From the NCBI RefSeq assembly GCF_018882385.1, contig NZ_JACVON010000002.1, positions 248,001 to 312,000 on the forward strand: DNA of 64,000 bases, read 5' to 3'. The DNA comes from Polynucleobacter sp. 30F-ANTBAC. GTDB lineage: Bacteria > Pseudomonadota > Gammaproteobacteria > Burkholderiales > Burkholderiaceae. The translations under genes were made by a program, and so were the position numbers. Positions within the stretch are counted from its first letter, which is position 1. The number at the start of each line of letters is the position of its first letter. Below are positions 37,583 through 47,702 of the stretch, in pieces. Below the pieces are notes generated by a model that was not told the DNA's origin, did not search any database, and saw only the letters and a list, made by a program, of their open reading frames with translations.

Positions 37583-38653
37583 ATGCCAGATCTCATTGAG
37601 GGAGCAGTCAAGGCATTACGAAATGGGCAGCTCGTGGCTATACCGACTGAGACTGTTTATGGTCTTGCTGCAGATGCCAGCAACGTCAGTGCCGTTAATA
37701 AGATATTCGCAACCAAAGGTCGCCCAGCAGGGCATCCTTTAATTGTTCATATTGCCAAGCCTGCCCCAGCATTTGAGAATCATCACCATAAAAAATTAGA
37801 TGATGCTTGGCAAGAGATCCTTTTGCCTTGGGTGAGAGATATATCACCAGCAACTCTGGCGTTAGCAAAAGCATTTTGGCCTGGCCCATTAACAATGATT
37901 TTGCCAAAATCTAAAAATGTACTTTCTGAAATTACGGGCGGTCAAGATACCGTAGGTCTTAGATGCCCTGATCATGCCATTGCACAGGCCTTGCTACAAA
38001 CTTTTGGTGGAGGTTTGGCTGCGCCCTCAGCGAATCGTTTTGGGAAAATTTCTCCAACAACGGCGCAACATGTTCGCGATGAATTTTCAAGCGAGTCACT
38101 ACTTATTCTGAATGGTGGTCCATGCGAAGTTGGTATCGAGTCAACCATTGTGGATTTAAGTCGTTGGGATACGCATGGCCCAGTGGTCTTAAGACCAGGG
38201 GCTATAACTCAGAGCATGATTCTTAAAGTCTTATTCAGTCAAGATATTGAACTGCCCAAAACTGCTGAGTTATCACAAAATGAAAAAGCACCAAGAGTAT
38301 CGGGTAGCTTGAGTGCGCATTACGCACCAAGAACAAAGATGATGTTGTACGAGTTCGGTGAACTTGAGCAAAAGTTAAAGCTGGTTAATCACGAAACAGG
38401 TTCTGATCTTCAGCTTGCATGGGTGCATTTTGCTGATCGCTCAAATGACTTACCGAACCTTCAAAATGCGAAAGTAACCGAAATAACAATCCCAAGTAAT
38501 CCTCAAGATTTAGCGCGACAACTTTATTCCTTATTGCGCGAGTTAGATCAATCTAAATATGATTTGATCGCATTCCAGAGTCTTCCTGCTGATGGTGAAT
38601 GGGATGCCGTCAGAGATAGATTGGCTAGAGCTGTTGTAGGTTCGGGCTCCTAA
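37583..38653 (+). CDS. L-threonylcarbamoyladenylate synthase, Sua5 type
   Basis: The 356-residue protein makes the activated threonylcarbamoyl for t6A37 in ANN-decoding tRNAs. The YrdC-like domain (~1-215) has AIPTETVYGLAADA, KGRPAGHPLIVH, FWPGPLTMILPK, VGLRCPDH and GLAAPSANRFGKISPTTA. A C-terminal Sua5 domain (~235-355, from RVSGSLSAHYAPRTKMML) makes it the long form rather than TsaC. Eight bases separate it from purK, and it is convergent with dacB with no clear terminator. Confidence 0.93.
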   Translation: MPDLIEGAVKALRNGQLVAIPTETVYGLAADASNVSAVNKIFATKGRPAGHPLIVHIAKPAPAFENHHHKKLDDAWQEILLPWVRDISPATLALAKAFWPGPLTMILPKSKNVLSEITGGQDTVGLRCPDHAIAQALLQTFGGGLAAPSANRFGKISPTTAQHVRDEFSSESLLILNGGPCEVGIESTIVDLSRWDTHGPVVLRPGAITQSMILKVLFSQDIELPKTAELSQNEKAPRVSGSLSAHYAPRTKMMLYEFGELEQKLKLVNHETGSDLQLAWVHFADRSNDLPNLQNAKVTEITIPSNPQDLARQLYSLLRELDQSKYDLIAFQSLPADGEWDAVRDRLARAVVGSGS

Positions 38654-38667
38654 ATCAAACCCCAAGC

Positions 38668-40251
38668 CTAATGCGCTTTATTATTTTGATGAATAGGCCC
38701 ATCATCCAGTAACCAGCTTAATACCTCATCATGTATGCCCCTGCCATTTCTGGCATTAGGGTCGTTGATGAATGATGTGACGGCATACACATGGCCTGAA
38801 CGACTAACGACGTAGCCTGAGATGCATCGCACATCAACCAATGATCCGGTTTTGATAAAAGCACCGTATTTCTTCAGGCTATTGGGAAAGTTGGCCGTAT
38901 TGCTTTGTAAGGCTGTGACTTCTTTTTTATTGGGCACATACTTTCTGAATTTATCTAAAAGACGATGTCTCATCGTGCCATCAAAGCCAGCAATTGGTAA
39001 TGACTCTAAAAAGTAATCTTTACTTCGAGAATTAAGGCCAAGAAGTAGAATTTGGTTTAAATGTTGACTACTAATTCTTTCAATGCGAGACAATCCAGAG
39101 CCATTTTCAATGACTAGCTCTGGCATATTTAATTGGCGACTTATCAACCATTCCTTGATGATTTTCATCGAATTATTGGTGTTGCTGGGTTTGCCTGTTT
39201 TCTCAAGAGCCATGGTTAACATTACTTGTCTGGCCATTACATTATTAGAAAATTTATTAATGTCCTTGACTGATTCATAAAGCGGAACACCAAGATGCGC
39301 AACAATCGGTTTGAACTCACTCTTAGGGTCATGGGTTTTTAAAATTGGCTTTTTAACCCATGTGCCACCAATATCTTCCCACGCTGCTATGAAACTCTGA
39401 ATGAAGAAACTATCACTATCACTGGCAACAACATTCCAGGTAGCATTTTGACAACCGCTGGGATAGGCTCCGTCAAACAAAGCTACCCAAGAACCATTTG
39501 TAGATTGAGTTAAAGACATGTTGATATCTTTACGCCAATCTAAACATGGTCCTTCGACAATTTTTAAATTGTTGTCAATTTTAAAATTAGCCATTCGGGG
39601 TGTCTGCTTGATGACCACGACATCATTTTGAGTATTGGGATAAAACTGAAAGCTAAAACTATTAAATGCAAAGAGCAGGGCATCTGGGGCAACGTTGTAG
39701 GCTCTGGTTGGTTCTCCATCAGAAAAGGAGGTTTCTTTAACTGAGCTTTCATAAGCGCTGCGGTCTAAGCTCAAGTTGCCATCAATTTTTTTGACGCCCA
39801 TACTTTGAAGATTTAGAAGCATCTTGTTAATTTCTTCTGGAATCAGTTTTGGATCGCCGCTGCCTCTTATAAGAAGGTCACCTTTGAGTAAGCCATTCTG
39901 AATTTTTCCATTCGTTAGTAAGTCTGTTTTCCAGCGATACTGTGGCCCTAGTACTTCCATTGCAGCCAAGCTTGTCACCAACTTCATGGTAGAGGCCGGA
40001 TTCATCGGTGAGTTTTCCTGCCAATGAATTAATTTTTGAGTTGTAAATAAGGGGCCTTGTTGATTTTGATAAGAGATTTTGTCAACAGAGATGGAGATGG
40101 ATTGTCCTGGAATACCACTTTTTTTAATGGCTTTAGCAACTGACTCTGGAAGCTGGTTAGCTTGATTGAATGGCGCATTAGCCCAGCAGGATGCTGTACT
40201 CCAAGACATTAGGGATAAAGCTAAAAATGTATTAACTGCATTTAATTTCAT
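38668..40251 (-). CDS. dacB: D-alanyl-D-alanine carboxypeptidase/endopeptidase, PBP4 type (DacB)
   Basis: A 527-residue periplasmic serine peptidase of family S13 that trims or cuts peptidoglycan cross-links. A signal peptide occupies ~1-25. The three active-site motifs are SxxK (S87-K90, ASTMK), SxN (S335-N337) and KTG (467-469). The long insert between SxxK and SxN is typical of PBP4. The gene stands alone on the minus strand, convergent with sua5 and 52 bases past the hybrid kinase stop. Confidence 0.94.
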   Translation of the reverse strand: MKLNAVNTFLALSLMSWSTASCWANAPFNQANQLPESVAKAIKKSGIPGQSISISVDKISYQNQQGPLFTTQKLIHWQENSPMNPASTMKLVTSLAAMEVLGPQYRWKTDLLTNGKIQNGLLKGDLLIRGSGDPKLIPEEINKMLLNLQSMGVKKIDGNLSLDRSAYESSVKETSFSDGEPTRAYNVAPDALLFAFNSFSFQFYPNTQNDVVVIKQTPRMANFKIDNNLKIVEGPCLDWRKDINMSLTQSTNGSWVALFDGAYPSGCQNATWNVVASDSDSFFIQSFIAAWEDIGGTWVKKPILKTHDPKSEFKPIVAHLGVPLYESVKDINKFSNNVMARQVMLTMALEKTGKPSNTNNSMKIIKEWLISRQLNMPELVIENGSGLSRIERISSQHLNQILLLGLNSRSKDYFLESLPIAGFDGTMRHRLLDKFRKYVPNKKEVTALQSNTANFPNSLKKYGAFIKTGSLVDVRCISGYVVSRSGHVYAVTSFINDPNARNGRGIHDEVLSWLLDDGPIHQNNKAH

Positions 40252-40303
40252 AACTAAATACTATAGCTAAAACTGTGTATTAGCCAAGAGGTGTTTGCCC
40301 CTT

Positions 40304-41887
40304 CTAACTATCAAGTAGGTCTTGGAGTATGTTGTTTGACTTTGTAAGAGCAATGCATAAGTCACTTATAGAACTGGCGTTGATGAGCTTATGATTTTTA
40401 TTCATGCGCTCACAAATTTTGATCAGGCTCTCATCATTCATTAGTTTTGCGCCACCTAAAAGCTTGTGTGCCAATTGTGAAATTTCAATTGCACTCGATG
40501 TATTGGTTGTTTCGGATAGAAGGGGTAGGAGTAGGTTTAACGCAGAGCTTTGATGCATCAAAACCTCTTCAGCAATAATCTTATATATTTTTGGATCATT
40601 GCTAGTTATTTTTTCTAGATTTTGCCTGTAGGTTATTTTTAAATGAATCTCTCGTTGCCAGTCTTTGATGGAGGCTGGTTTGATTAAGATATTGTCAAAC
40701 TGGCAGAGTTCATTCAGTAGCTCTTTGGAGCCATCTGTATGAGCTGTAATGCCATAAATCTGAATATGACGACCCTGCTCTGAATGTCTCACTAATTTAG
40801 CCAATTCATGACCGCTCATACCGGGCATTGAGAAATCAGTCACCACCATATCAAATGAATGATTATTCATTAGAGTCATTGCTGTAGCAGCATCCGGGAC
40901 GCTATGAACACAGTAACCCATATCTTTAAATTGTGATTCTGTAATTAATCTACTGGGGGTGTGGTCATCTACAACCAGAACTGTTTGGTTCAGTGGAACT
41001 GAATTCATTGGTGCACCTTGTGTTGACTTGATGGATCCATATTTGGGTTGATCAATGGATCGTCTAAGTGACAATGAAAAGCTAAAGCTACTGCCCAGAT
41101 TAGGAGCTGACTCAATGATTAATGAACTCCCCATGAGTTTTAAAAGCTGATCTGTAATGGGTAGTCCTAAACCTGATCCCAGCTTGGAAAACTGATATAC
41201 AGGTTGTTGATTTTGTTCGTATGGTTGTCTTAAACGATCAATGTCTTCTAGATTCATGCCTGATCCAGTGTCAGCAATTTCAAAATATATAACTTGACCA
41301 AAATGATCATTGGCAATGACTCTCGTCACCAATGTAATTTGACCTTCTGCTGTCTGCTTAATGGCATTGCTTAATAGGTTGTGAAGAATTTGACCTAGTC
41401 TTGTTCCGTCAACTAATAAGCTATCGGCTATTTCGGAGCAAATGCTTGTTTCAAATGTAACTTTTGATTTATTGATGGTTTCTGCGAAAGTTCGTTCAAT
41501 GTGTTTTAGAAGATTTTTGACATCGCAAGGCTCTTCCTCCAATTGCAATTTACCTTTTGCAATTTTTTCAGCATCCAATACTTGATTGAGGATGTCGAGC
41601 ATGGAGTGGGTGGAAGCATGTGCACTCGCTAATATTTTCTCTTCATGAGCTGGGAGGGCTTTGCCCCTCAGTATCTTTTCTTGTACACCTAAGATCGCAC
41701 TGATAGGGGTTCTTATTTCATGGCTAATATTGGACAGCGCTTCCCCTTTATATTGATTCAGTTCCCTGAGAGACGCTGTTTGATCCTTTAGCTGATCAAT
41801 AAGTTTGAATGCTTTTTTATTTTTATAAATTAAATAGACGCACGCAATCGTTAGTAGGCTTGCAACCTTTTCAATGTCTGTGAGCAT
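40304..41887 (-). CDS. Hybrid sensor histidine kinase (BvgS/EvgS-like core, no sensor domain)
   Basis: The 527-residue protein starts with a short hydrophobic helix (~7-21) and no PAS, HAMP or periplasmic domain. HisKA has H56 in SNISHEIRTP; the HATPase has N174 (LLSNAIKQT) and DTGSGM at 206-211, SKLGSGLGLPI. A receiver domain (~302-418) has D351 in VVTDFSMPG. A C-terminal Hpt-like domain has H474 in QLAHKLLGGA. This HK-REC-Hpt phosphorelay order matches BvgS/EvgS, but the large Venus-flytrap sensor part is absent. TAATATG joins it to the regulator upstream, with one base between stop and start. Confidence 0.9.
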   Translation of the reverse strand: MLTDIEKVASLLTIACVYLIYKNKKAFKLIDQLKDQTASLRELNQYKGEALSNISHEIRTPISAILGVQEKILRGKALPAHEEKILASAHASTHSMLDILNQVLDAEKIAKGKLQLEEEPCDVKNLLKHIERTFAETINKSKVTFETSICSEIADSLLVDGTRLGQILHNLLSNAIKQTAEGQITLVTRVIANDHFGQVIYFEIADTGSGMNLEDIDRLRQPYEQNQQPVYQFSKLGSGLGLPITDQLLKLMGSSLIIESAPNLGSSFSFSLSLRRSIDQPKYGSIKSTQGAPMNSVPLNQTVLVVDDHTPSRLITESQFKDMGYCVHSVPDAATAMTLMNNHSFDMVVTDFSMPGMSGHELAKLVRHSEQGRHIQIYGITAHTDGSKELLNELCQFDNILIKPASIKDWQREIHLKITYRQNLEKITSNDPKIYKIIAEEVLMHQSSALNLLLPLLSETTNTSSAIEISQLAHKLLGGAKLMNDESLIKICERMNKNHKLINASSISDLCIALTKSNNILQDLLDS

Positions 41888-41888
41888 A

Positions 41889-42512
41889 TTAGATGTCTAC
41901 AACCTTGTTATTTCTGCAGAAAGCGATCAGTTCCGCAATGTTATTAACGCCTAATTTTCGATAGATCCTGTTTTTATATGTCGATACTGTTTTATTGCTA
42001 ATGTGAAGAAATTCTGAAATATCACAATTACTATAGCCATCAGCCAAGTATTTCAAAACTTGAAACTCTCTTGGTGAGAATGATGAAATAATTTCTTCAT
42101 CGCTACTTAGTTCTTGCCCACTTTGGTTTGTATGGAAGAAAGTGTAGCCTTGCGACACTGCAATACAGGCCGCCATGATGATGTCTGAATTAGCTGTTTT
42201 GTTGATGAAGCCATGACCTCCAATGGTTCTAATTCTTCCGCCATAGATTTGTGGATCAAGACTAGATACAACCAAGACTCTGGATTTTGGTGAAATTATT
42301 TTTAGCCTTTTGATAACCTCTAAGCCGTCCGTTTGAGGCATATCGATATCTAAAATAATCAAGTCTGCTTTTTGATTTCTTGAAAATTCAATGCACTCTT
42401 CACCATTGGTAGCCTCGCCAATGATGTCAAAATGAACCGAGTCAGAAAGCATATTTTTTAAAGCCCACAGCATGGCGGGGTGGTCGTCGACCAATAGCAC
42501 TTTTTTTCTCAT
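41889..42512 (-). CDS. LuxR/NarL-family response regulator (BvgA/EvgA-like)
   Basis: A 207-residue regulator. The receiver domain has acidic D9/D10, D55 in LIILDIDMPQTDG and K105 in FINKTANSD; the C-terminal LuxR helix-turn-helix (~145-200) contains FSPREFQVLKYLADGYSNCDI and ISNKTVSTYKNRIYRKLG. The end ELIAFCRNN and the SNKTVSTYK motif closely resemble Bordetella BvgA as I recall it. It lies between the degenerate EAL gene (4-base overlap) and its likely kinase. Its targets cannot be read from this window. Confidence 0.93.
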   Translation of the reverse strand: MRKKVLLVDDHPAMLWALKNMLSDSVHFDIIGEATNGEECIEFSRNQKADLIILDIDMPQTDGLEVIKRLKIISPKSRVLVVSSLDPQIYGGRIRTIGGHGFINKTANSDIIMAACIAVSQGYTFFHTNQSGQELSSDEEIISSFSPREFQVLKYLADGYSNCDISEFLHISNKTVSTYKNRIYRKLGVNNIAELIAFCRNNKVVDI

Positions 42513-43360
42513 ACGATGGACTGACTATCTTTTTTAACCAGACTCTTGGCCACTATTTTTTCTTGTCTTCGATTTCCTAATTTGATAACTTGATGCAATG
42601 TCATCGCTGGCATGATGTGGGGGCCGTAATAGGCATCCATGATGTGCTTTTTGGCTACTGATTTGTCGTGCAGAAGTTTGATAGGACCTGCAACCGATTG
42701 AGATCCATAGCTATGAATCATCTGATTGAGATGAATTAATTTCTTCTCGCAAAGGCTCCCCGGAATTGCTTGTCGAATCAGCGAGTCTTTTAAATGAATG
42801 TGTGTAAATGAGTGATCGTGGATCAGTTGGCAATCCTCTTCTGCACCTTCAAAATTGAGAAGGTGCAATAAGATGCCCATCCTTTGCAATTTAATGATGG
42901 CGTCTTGTAGGGATAAGGTTTGCTGCGCTGCTGCTCTATCAACGATGCCTATTTGAATTAATCCGATGGGGAGGTGGCAGTTAAACAGGGCATTTTGGAT
43001 GCCTGCCATCACATTGGGGTTCATTAGCCATTCCACCTTGAGTGGAAACATGATGGGAGTCGGTTTCGCAAAGCTATGCCAATAGGCAGCTGCCTGAACA
43101 CCTTGATGAAAGACTCGAATCACATCATCTAAGAGGGATTCTTGGATGGATTGCATGATGACCGCCTGGATGCATTCATCTTGTGTCGATAGCACGAGCT
43201 CAAAAGAGAGCTCTTGAGCTTTTGACCATTGAAGCAATTGTTCATTCTCAGGCTCCTCAGAGAGTTTATAGGTCTGATGGGGGCTGATATCTCTCACTGA
43301 TCGCTGAGGCTTTTTACTCCAATTTCTAACTAGAGAATACAAACGTGATTTTGGTGTCAT
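42509..43360 (-). CDS. Degenerate EAL-like domain protein, probably catalytically dead
   Basis: A ~283-residue cytoplasmic protein whose C-terminal two thirds (~95-265) follow the EAL fold pattern: LPIGLIQIGIVD (for the EITE strand), LQRMGILLHLLNFEG (for the DDFG strand), HIHLKDSLI (for KID), SVAGPIK (for AEGVE) and AYYGPHIMPA (for QGY..P). The metal and catalytic residues all differ at these points, so cyclic-di-GMP hydrolysis is very unlikely. The first ~90 residues are unassigned. I use the ATG at 43360 (GGA nearby); a TTG at 43372 is the alternative. First gene of the operon; compare BvgR, an EAL protein beside bvgAS. Confidence 0.75.
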   Translation of the reverse strand: MTPKSRLYSLVRNWSKKPQRSVRDISPHQTYKLSEEPENEQLLQWSKAQELSFELVLSTQDECIQAVIMQSIQESLLDDVIRVFHQGVQAAAYWHSFAKPTPIMFPLKVEWLMNPNVMAGIQNALFNCHLPIGLIQIGIVDRAAAQQTLSLQDAIIKLQRMGILLHLLNFEGAEEDCQLIHDHSFTHIHLKDSLIRQAIPGSLCEKKLIHLNQMIHSYGSQSVAGPIKLLHDKSVAKKHIMDAYYGPHIMPAMTLHQVIKLGNRRQEKIVAKSLVKKDSQSIV

Positions 43361-43487
43361 ATATAAATCCAATAAAAATCAATTAGTTACACTTAATTTG
43401 CGCATGTAAAGGGAGTATTTCAGCCTCTTGCTGGGCTTTGCTGCTGCTGTGATTTAACTTTTTTTAACCTGGGAGTGAACTGCAACC

Positions 43488-43517
43488 CTTGAAAAGGCGG
43501 GGTAGCATCCCTATAAT
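43488..43517 (+). promoter_or_regulatory. groESL promoter with sigma-32-like and sigma-70-like elements
   Basis: CTTGAAA (43488-43494) is followed after 14 bases by CCCTAT (43509-43514), like the heat-shock sigma-32 consensus. The same DNA reads TTGAAA (43489-43494), 17 bases, TATAAT (43512-43517), a near-perfect sigma-70 promoter. The CIRCE operator starts at the last base of the -10. Confidence 0.8.
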
Positions 43518-43543
43518 TAGCACTCAACCATATAGAGTGCTAA
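43517..43543 (+). promoter_or_regulatory. CIRCE operator (HrcA binding site)
   Basis: TTAGCACTC, nine bases, GAGTGCTAA: a perfect CIRCE inverted repeat (arms 43517-43525 and 43535-43543). HrcA should repress groESL here until heat stress. It covers the start-site region of the promoter upstream. Confidence 0.97.
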
Positions 43544-43632
43544 TAAAATATTAAAACTTGTTATGGAAATTATAATTAATTGTTTTTGCTAACTAATAAG
43601 TTAACGCTTACTAACCTATTGAAGGAGTCAAT

Positions 43633-43923
43633 ATGAATCTACGCCCTTTGCATGATCGTGTGATCATCAAGCGTTTGGACAACGAAACGAAAACTGCATC
43701 AGGTCTTGTTATTCCTGAAACAGCTGCAGAGAAGCCTGATCAAGGTGAAATTCTTGCAGTAGGCACAGGTAAGAAAGATGACGCAGGCAAATCAATCCCT
43801 CTAGACGTTAAAGTCGGTGATCGTGTTTTGTTTGGTAAATATGCAGGTCAAACAGTGAAAGTTGATGGCAATGAGCTTCTAGTGATGCGTGAAGAAGACA
43901 TCATGGCTGTTGTTCAGAAGTAA
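43633..43923 (+). CDS. groES: Co-chaperonin GroES
   Basis: GroES caps GroEL during ATP-driven folding. The 96-residue protein has [13 protein letters not shown], the mobile loop region [14 protein letters not shown], and the C-terminal [21 protein letters not shown] precedes the ATG by seven bases. groEL follows 29 bases later. Transcription is under CIRCE and a sigma-32/sigma-70-like promoter. Confidence 0.98.
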   Translation: MNLRPLHDRVIIKRLDNETKTASGLVIPETAAEKPDQGEILAVGTGKKDDAGKSIPLDVKVGDRVLFGKYAGQTVKVDGNELLVMREEDIMAVVQK

Positions 43924-43928
43924 TTTAA

Positions 43929-45605
<1,677 letters not shown>

Positions 45606-45623
45606 TTGAGCCCCAGCTCATGG

Positions 45624-45652
45624 AAAAGGCACCGCATGCGGTGCCTTTTTTT
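45624..45652 (+). terminator. Terminator of groESL
   Basis: The 18-base palindrome GGCACCGCATGCGGTGCC (45628-45645), with A runs before and T runs after, lies 22 bases past the groEL stop. It could also act on the minus strand for the small ORF at 45671. Confidence 0.93.
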
Positions 45653-45670
45653 ATACCTCCATCCACATCC

Positions 45671-45856
45671 TTAGTGCAAATTATGAAGGTGCTTGTGTTT
45701 CTGTTTGCGGCTACTTGCTTTAGTCTTTTTACTTAAGACCACTTGAGTTCTTTTCTTCTCGCCATAAGAGCTAGGTGCGATACCAGCTTTCATTAAAGCC
45801 TGTCTTTTCATCTGGGCAAGGGATAAACGTTTCTTGATGTTCATATCCAAGATCAT
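45671..45856 (-). CDS. Small lysine-rich basic protein, unknown
   Basis: A 57 to 61-residue product, depending on the start (ATG at 45856 or 45844), with a short stretch MKRQALMKAGIAPSSYGEKKR and a tail rich in Lys and His (KQKHKHLHNLH). The strong positive charge suggests nucleic-acid or ribosome contact, but no family is evident. No good ribosome binding site is visible. It occupies the space between the groESL and pntB terminators. Confidence 0.45.
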   Translation of the reverse strand: MILDMNIKKRLSLAQMKRQALMKAGIAPSSYGEKKRTQVVLSKKTKASSRKQKHKHLHNLH

Positions 45857-45887
45857 ACTCAACAAATCACATCTTAAAAAGTAGGCA

Positions 45888-45911
45888 ATAAAAAACCGCC
45901 CGAAGGCGGTT
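45888..45911 (-). terminator. Terminator of the pnt operon
   Basis: AACCGCC / GGCGGTT (45894-45900, 45905-45911) with a CGAA loop, followed on the minus strand by a T run. It lies just after the pntB stop. Confidence 0.9.
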
Positions 45912-45931
45912 CTTTAATCAGTCGTGACTGT

Positions 45932-47374
45932 TTACTCAACAGCTTTGACCATGTCTTCAATAACTTTCTTCGCATCACCGAAGACCATCATTGTTTTGTC
46001 CATGTAGAACAACTCGTTATCTAAACCAGCATAACCAGAAGCCATAGAGCGCTTGTTAACGATCACAGTCTTAGCTTTGTAAGCCTCTAGGATAGGCATA
46101 CCAAAGATAGGGCTACCAGGTGTTCTAGCGGCAGGGTTCACCACGTCGTTAGCACCCAAGATCAATACAACGTCAGCCTGACCAAATTCTGTGTTGATAT
46201 CTTCCATTTCGAATACTTGATCGTATGGAACTTCAGCTTCTGCCAAAAGAACGTTCATGTGACCAGGCATACGACCCGCTACAGGGTGAATCGCATACTT
46301 CACGGTAACGCCTGCGTGAGTAAGCTTCTCTGTAAGTTCTTTCAGAGCATGCTGAGCACGAGCAACAGCTAAACCGTAACCTGGAACAATGATCACTGTT
46401 TCAGCATTGGTCATCAAGAAAGCTGCATCATCAGCTGAACCAGATTTAACGTTACGTTGCTCTTGTGAGCCAGCAGCAGCTGCACCACCGGTATCGCCAC
46501 CAAAGCCACCTAAGATCACGTTGAAGAATGAGCGGTTCATCGCCTTACACATGATGTAAGACAAGATCGCGCCTGATGAGCCCACTAATGAGCCTGCAAC
46601 GATGAGCATTGAATTGTTCAATGAGAAACCAATACCTGCTGCAGCCCAGCCTGAGTAGGAGTTCAGCATTGATACAACCACTGGCATATCAGCACCACCA
46701 ATTGGGATGATGATCAATACACCAAGGATGAACGCTACAACAGTCATAACAACGAAGTAGTTCCAAGCTGGTTCAGATCCTGGAGCAATTGCAAACATCA
46801 CACCGCTGCCAATCATGATGATCGCAAGCACTAGGTTCAACATGTGTTGACCAGGGAATGTAACAGGAGCGCCTTGGAATAAACGGAACTTGTATTTGCC
46901 AGATAACTTACCAAAGGCAATCACCGAGCCTGAGAAAGTAATGGCACCGACGAAAGTACCAATAAATAACTCTAAGCGATTGCCAAGAGGAATTGGCTCG
47001 CCTGCAGCCACAATGCCAAAGGCATGCGGTTCAGCAACAGCTGCTACAGCGATGCAAACCGCTGCAAGACCAATCATGCTGTGCATGAAAGCTACTAGCT
47101 CAGGCATCTTAGTCATTTCAACGCGGTTAGCCATGATCGCGCCAGCGCCGCCACCAATAACTAGGCCACCTAAAACATAAGCCATGCCAGAGGCAGCTGA
47201 TTGTTGAGCCAACATCATGACTAAACCAACTGTTGTAACAATCGCTATCGCCATACCAACCATGCCAAAGAGATTACCTTTGATAGAGGTGGTTGGATGA
47301 GATAAACCTTTTAGAGCTTGAATAAAACAGATAGAAGCTACTAAATAGAGAAGCGTAACGAGATTTAAACTCAT
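45932..47374 (-). CDS. pntB: NAD(P) transhydrogenase beta subunit PntB
   Basis: PntB has an N-terminal set of about nine membrane helices (~1-270) and a C-terminal NADP(H)-binding domain (from ~300; VIIVPGYGLAVARAQHAL, AGRMPGHMNVLLAEAEVPYD, ADVVLILGANDVVNPAA). With PntA it couples proton flow to hydride transfer from NADH to NADP+. The start overlaps the pntAb stop by four bases. Length 480 residues. Confidence 0.97.
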   Translation of the reverse strand: MSLNLVTLLYLVASICFIQALKGLSHPTTSIKGNLFGMVGMAIAIVTTVGLVMMLAQQSAASGMAYVLGGLVIGGGAGAIMANRVEMTKMPELVAFMHSMIGLAAVCIAVAAVAEPHAFGIVAAGEPIPLGNRLELFIGTFVGAITFSGSVIAFGKLSGKYKFRLFQGAPVTFPGQHMLNLVLAIIMIGSGVMFAIAPGSEPAWNYFVVMTVVAFILGVLIIIPIGGADMPVVVSMLNSYSGWAAAGIGFSLNNSMLIVAGSLVGSSGAILSYIMCKAMNRSFFNVILGGFGGDTGGAAAAGSQEQRNVKSGSADDAAFLMTNAETVIIVPGYGLAVARAQHALKELTEKLTHAGVTVKYAIHPVAGRMPGHMNVLLAEAEVPYDQVFEMEDINTEFGQADVVLILGANDVVNPAARTPGSPIFGMPILEAYKAKTVIVNKRSMASGYAGLDNELFYMDKTMMVFGDAKKVIEDMVKAVE

Positions 47375-47685
47375 GCTGTTTCTCCTTTAACTTTTTTCTC
47401 TTTTTTCTTGAACATTTCAAGCATGCGTCTTGTTACCAAGAAACCACCAAATACGTTGACAGCAGCAAGAGCTACCGCAACAGTACCCATTGTTTTACCA
47501 AGGGCGCCTTCTGTTAGGGCAGCAGCTAGCATCGCGCCAACAATAATGATGGCGGAGATAGCATTGGTCACAGCCATTAAAGGCGTATGAAGTGCTGGGG
47601 TAACGTTCCAAACTACGTGGTAACCAACGTAGATGGCAAGAACGAAAATAATCAGGTTGTAAATTGTTGGGCTAATAGCGTCCAT
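47371..47685 (-). CDS. pntAb: NAD(P) transhydrogenase alpha subunit, membrane part (PntAb)
   Basis: A 104-residue protein with three to four membrane helices (LIIFVLAIYVGYHVVWNVTPALHTPLMAVTNAISAI, then ALGKTMGTVAVALAAVNVFGGFLVTRRM). It matches the C-terminal membrane half of the single-chain PntA of E. coli; in this group PntA is split into two genes. The ATG at 47685 has AAGGA before it. A longer upstream frame is not supported. Confidence 0.95.
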   Translation of the reverse strand: MDAISPTIYNLIIFVLAIYVGYHVVWNVTPALHTPLMAVTNAISAIIIVGAMLAAALTEGALGKTMGTVAVALAAVNVFGGFLVTRRMLEMFKKKEKKVKGETA

Positions 47686-47702
47686 GATTTTCCTTTGAGA
47701 CC

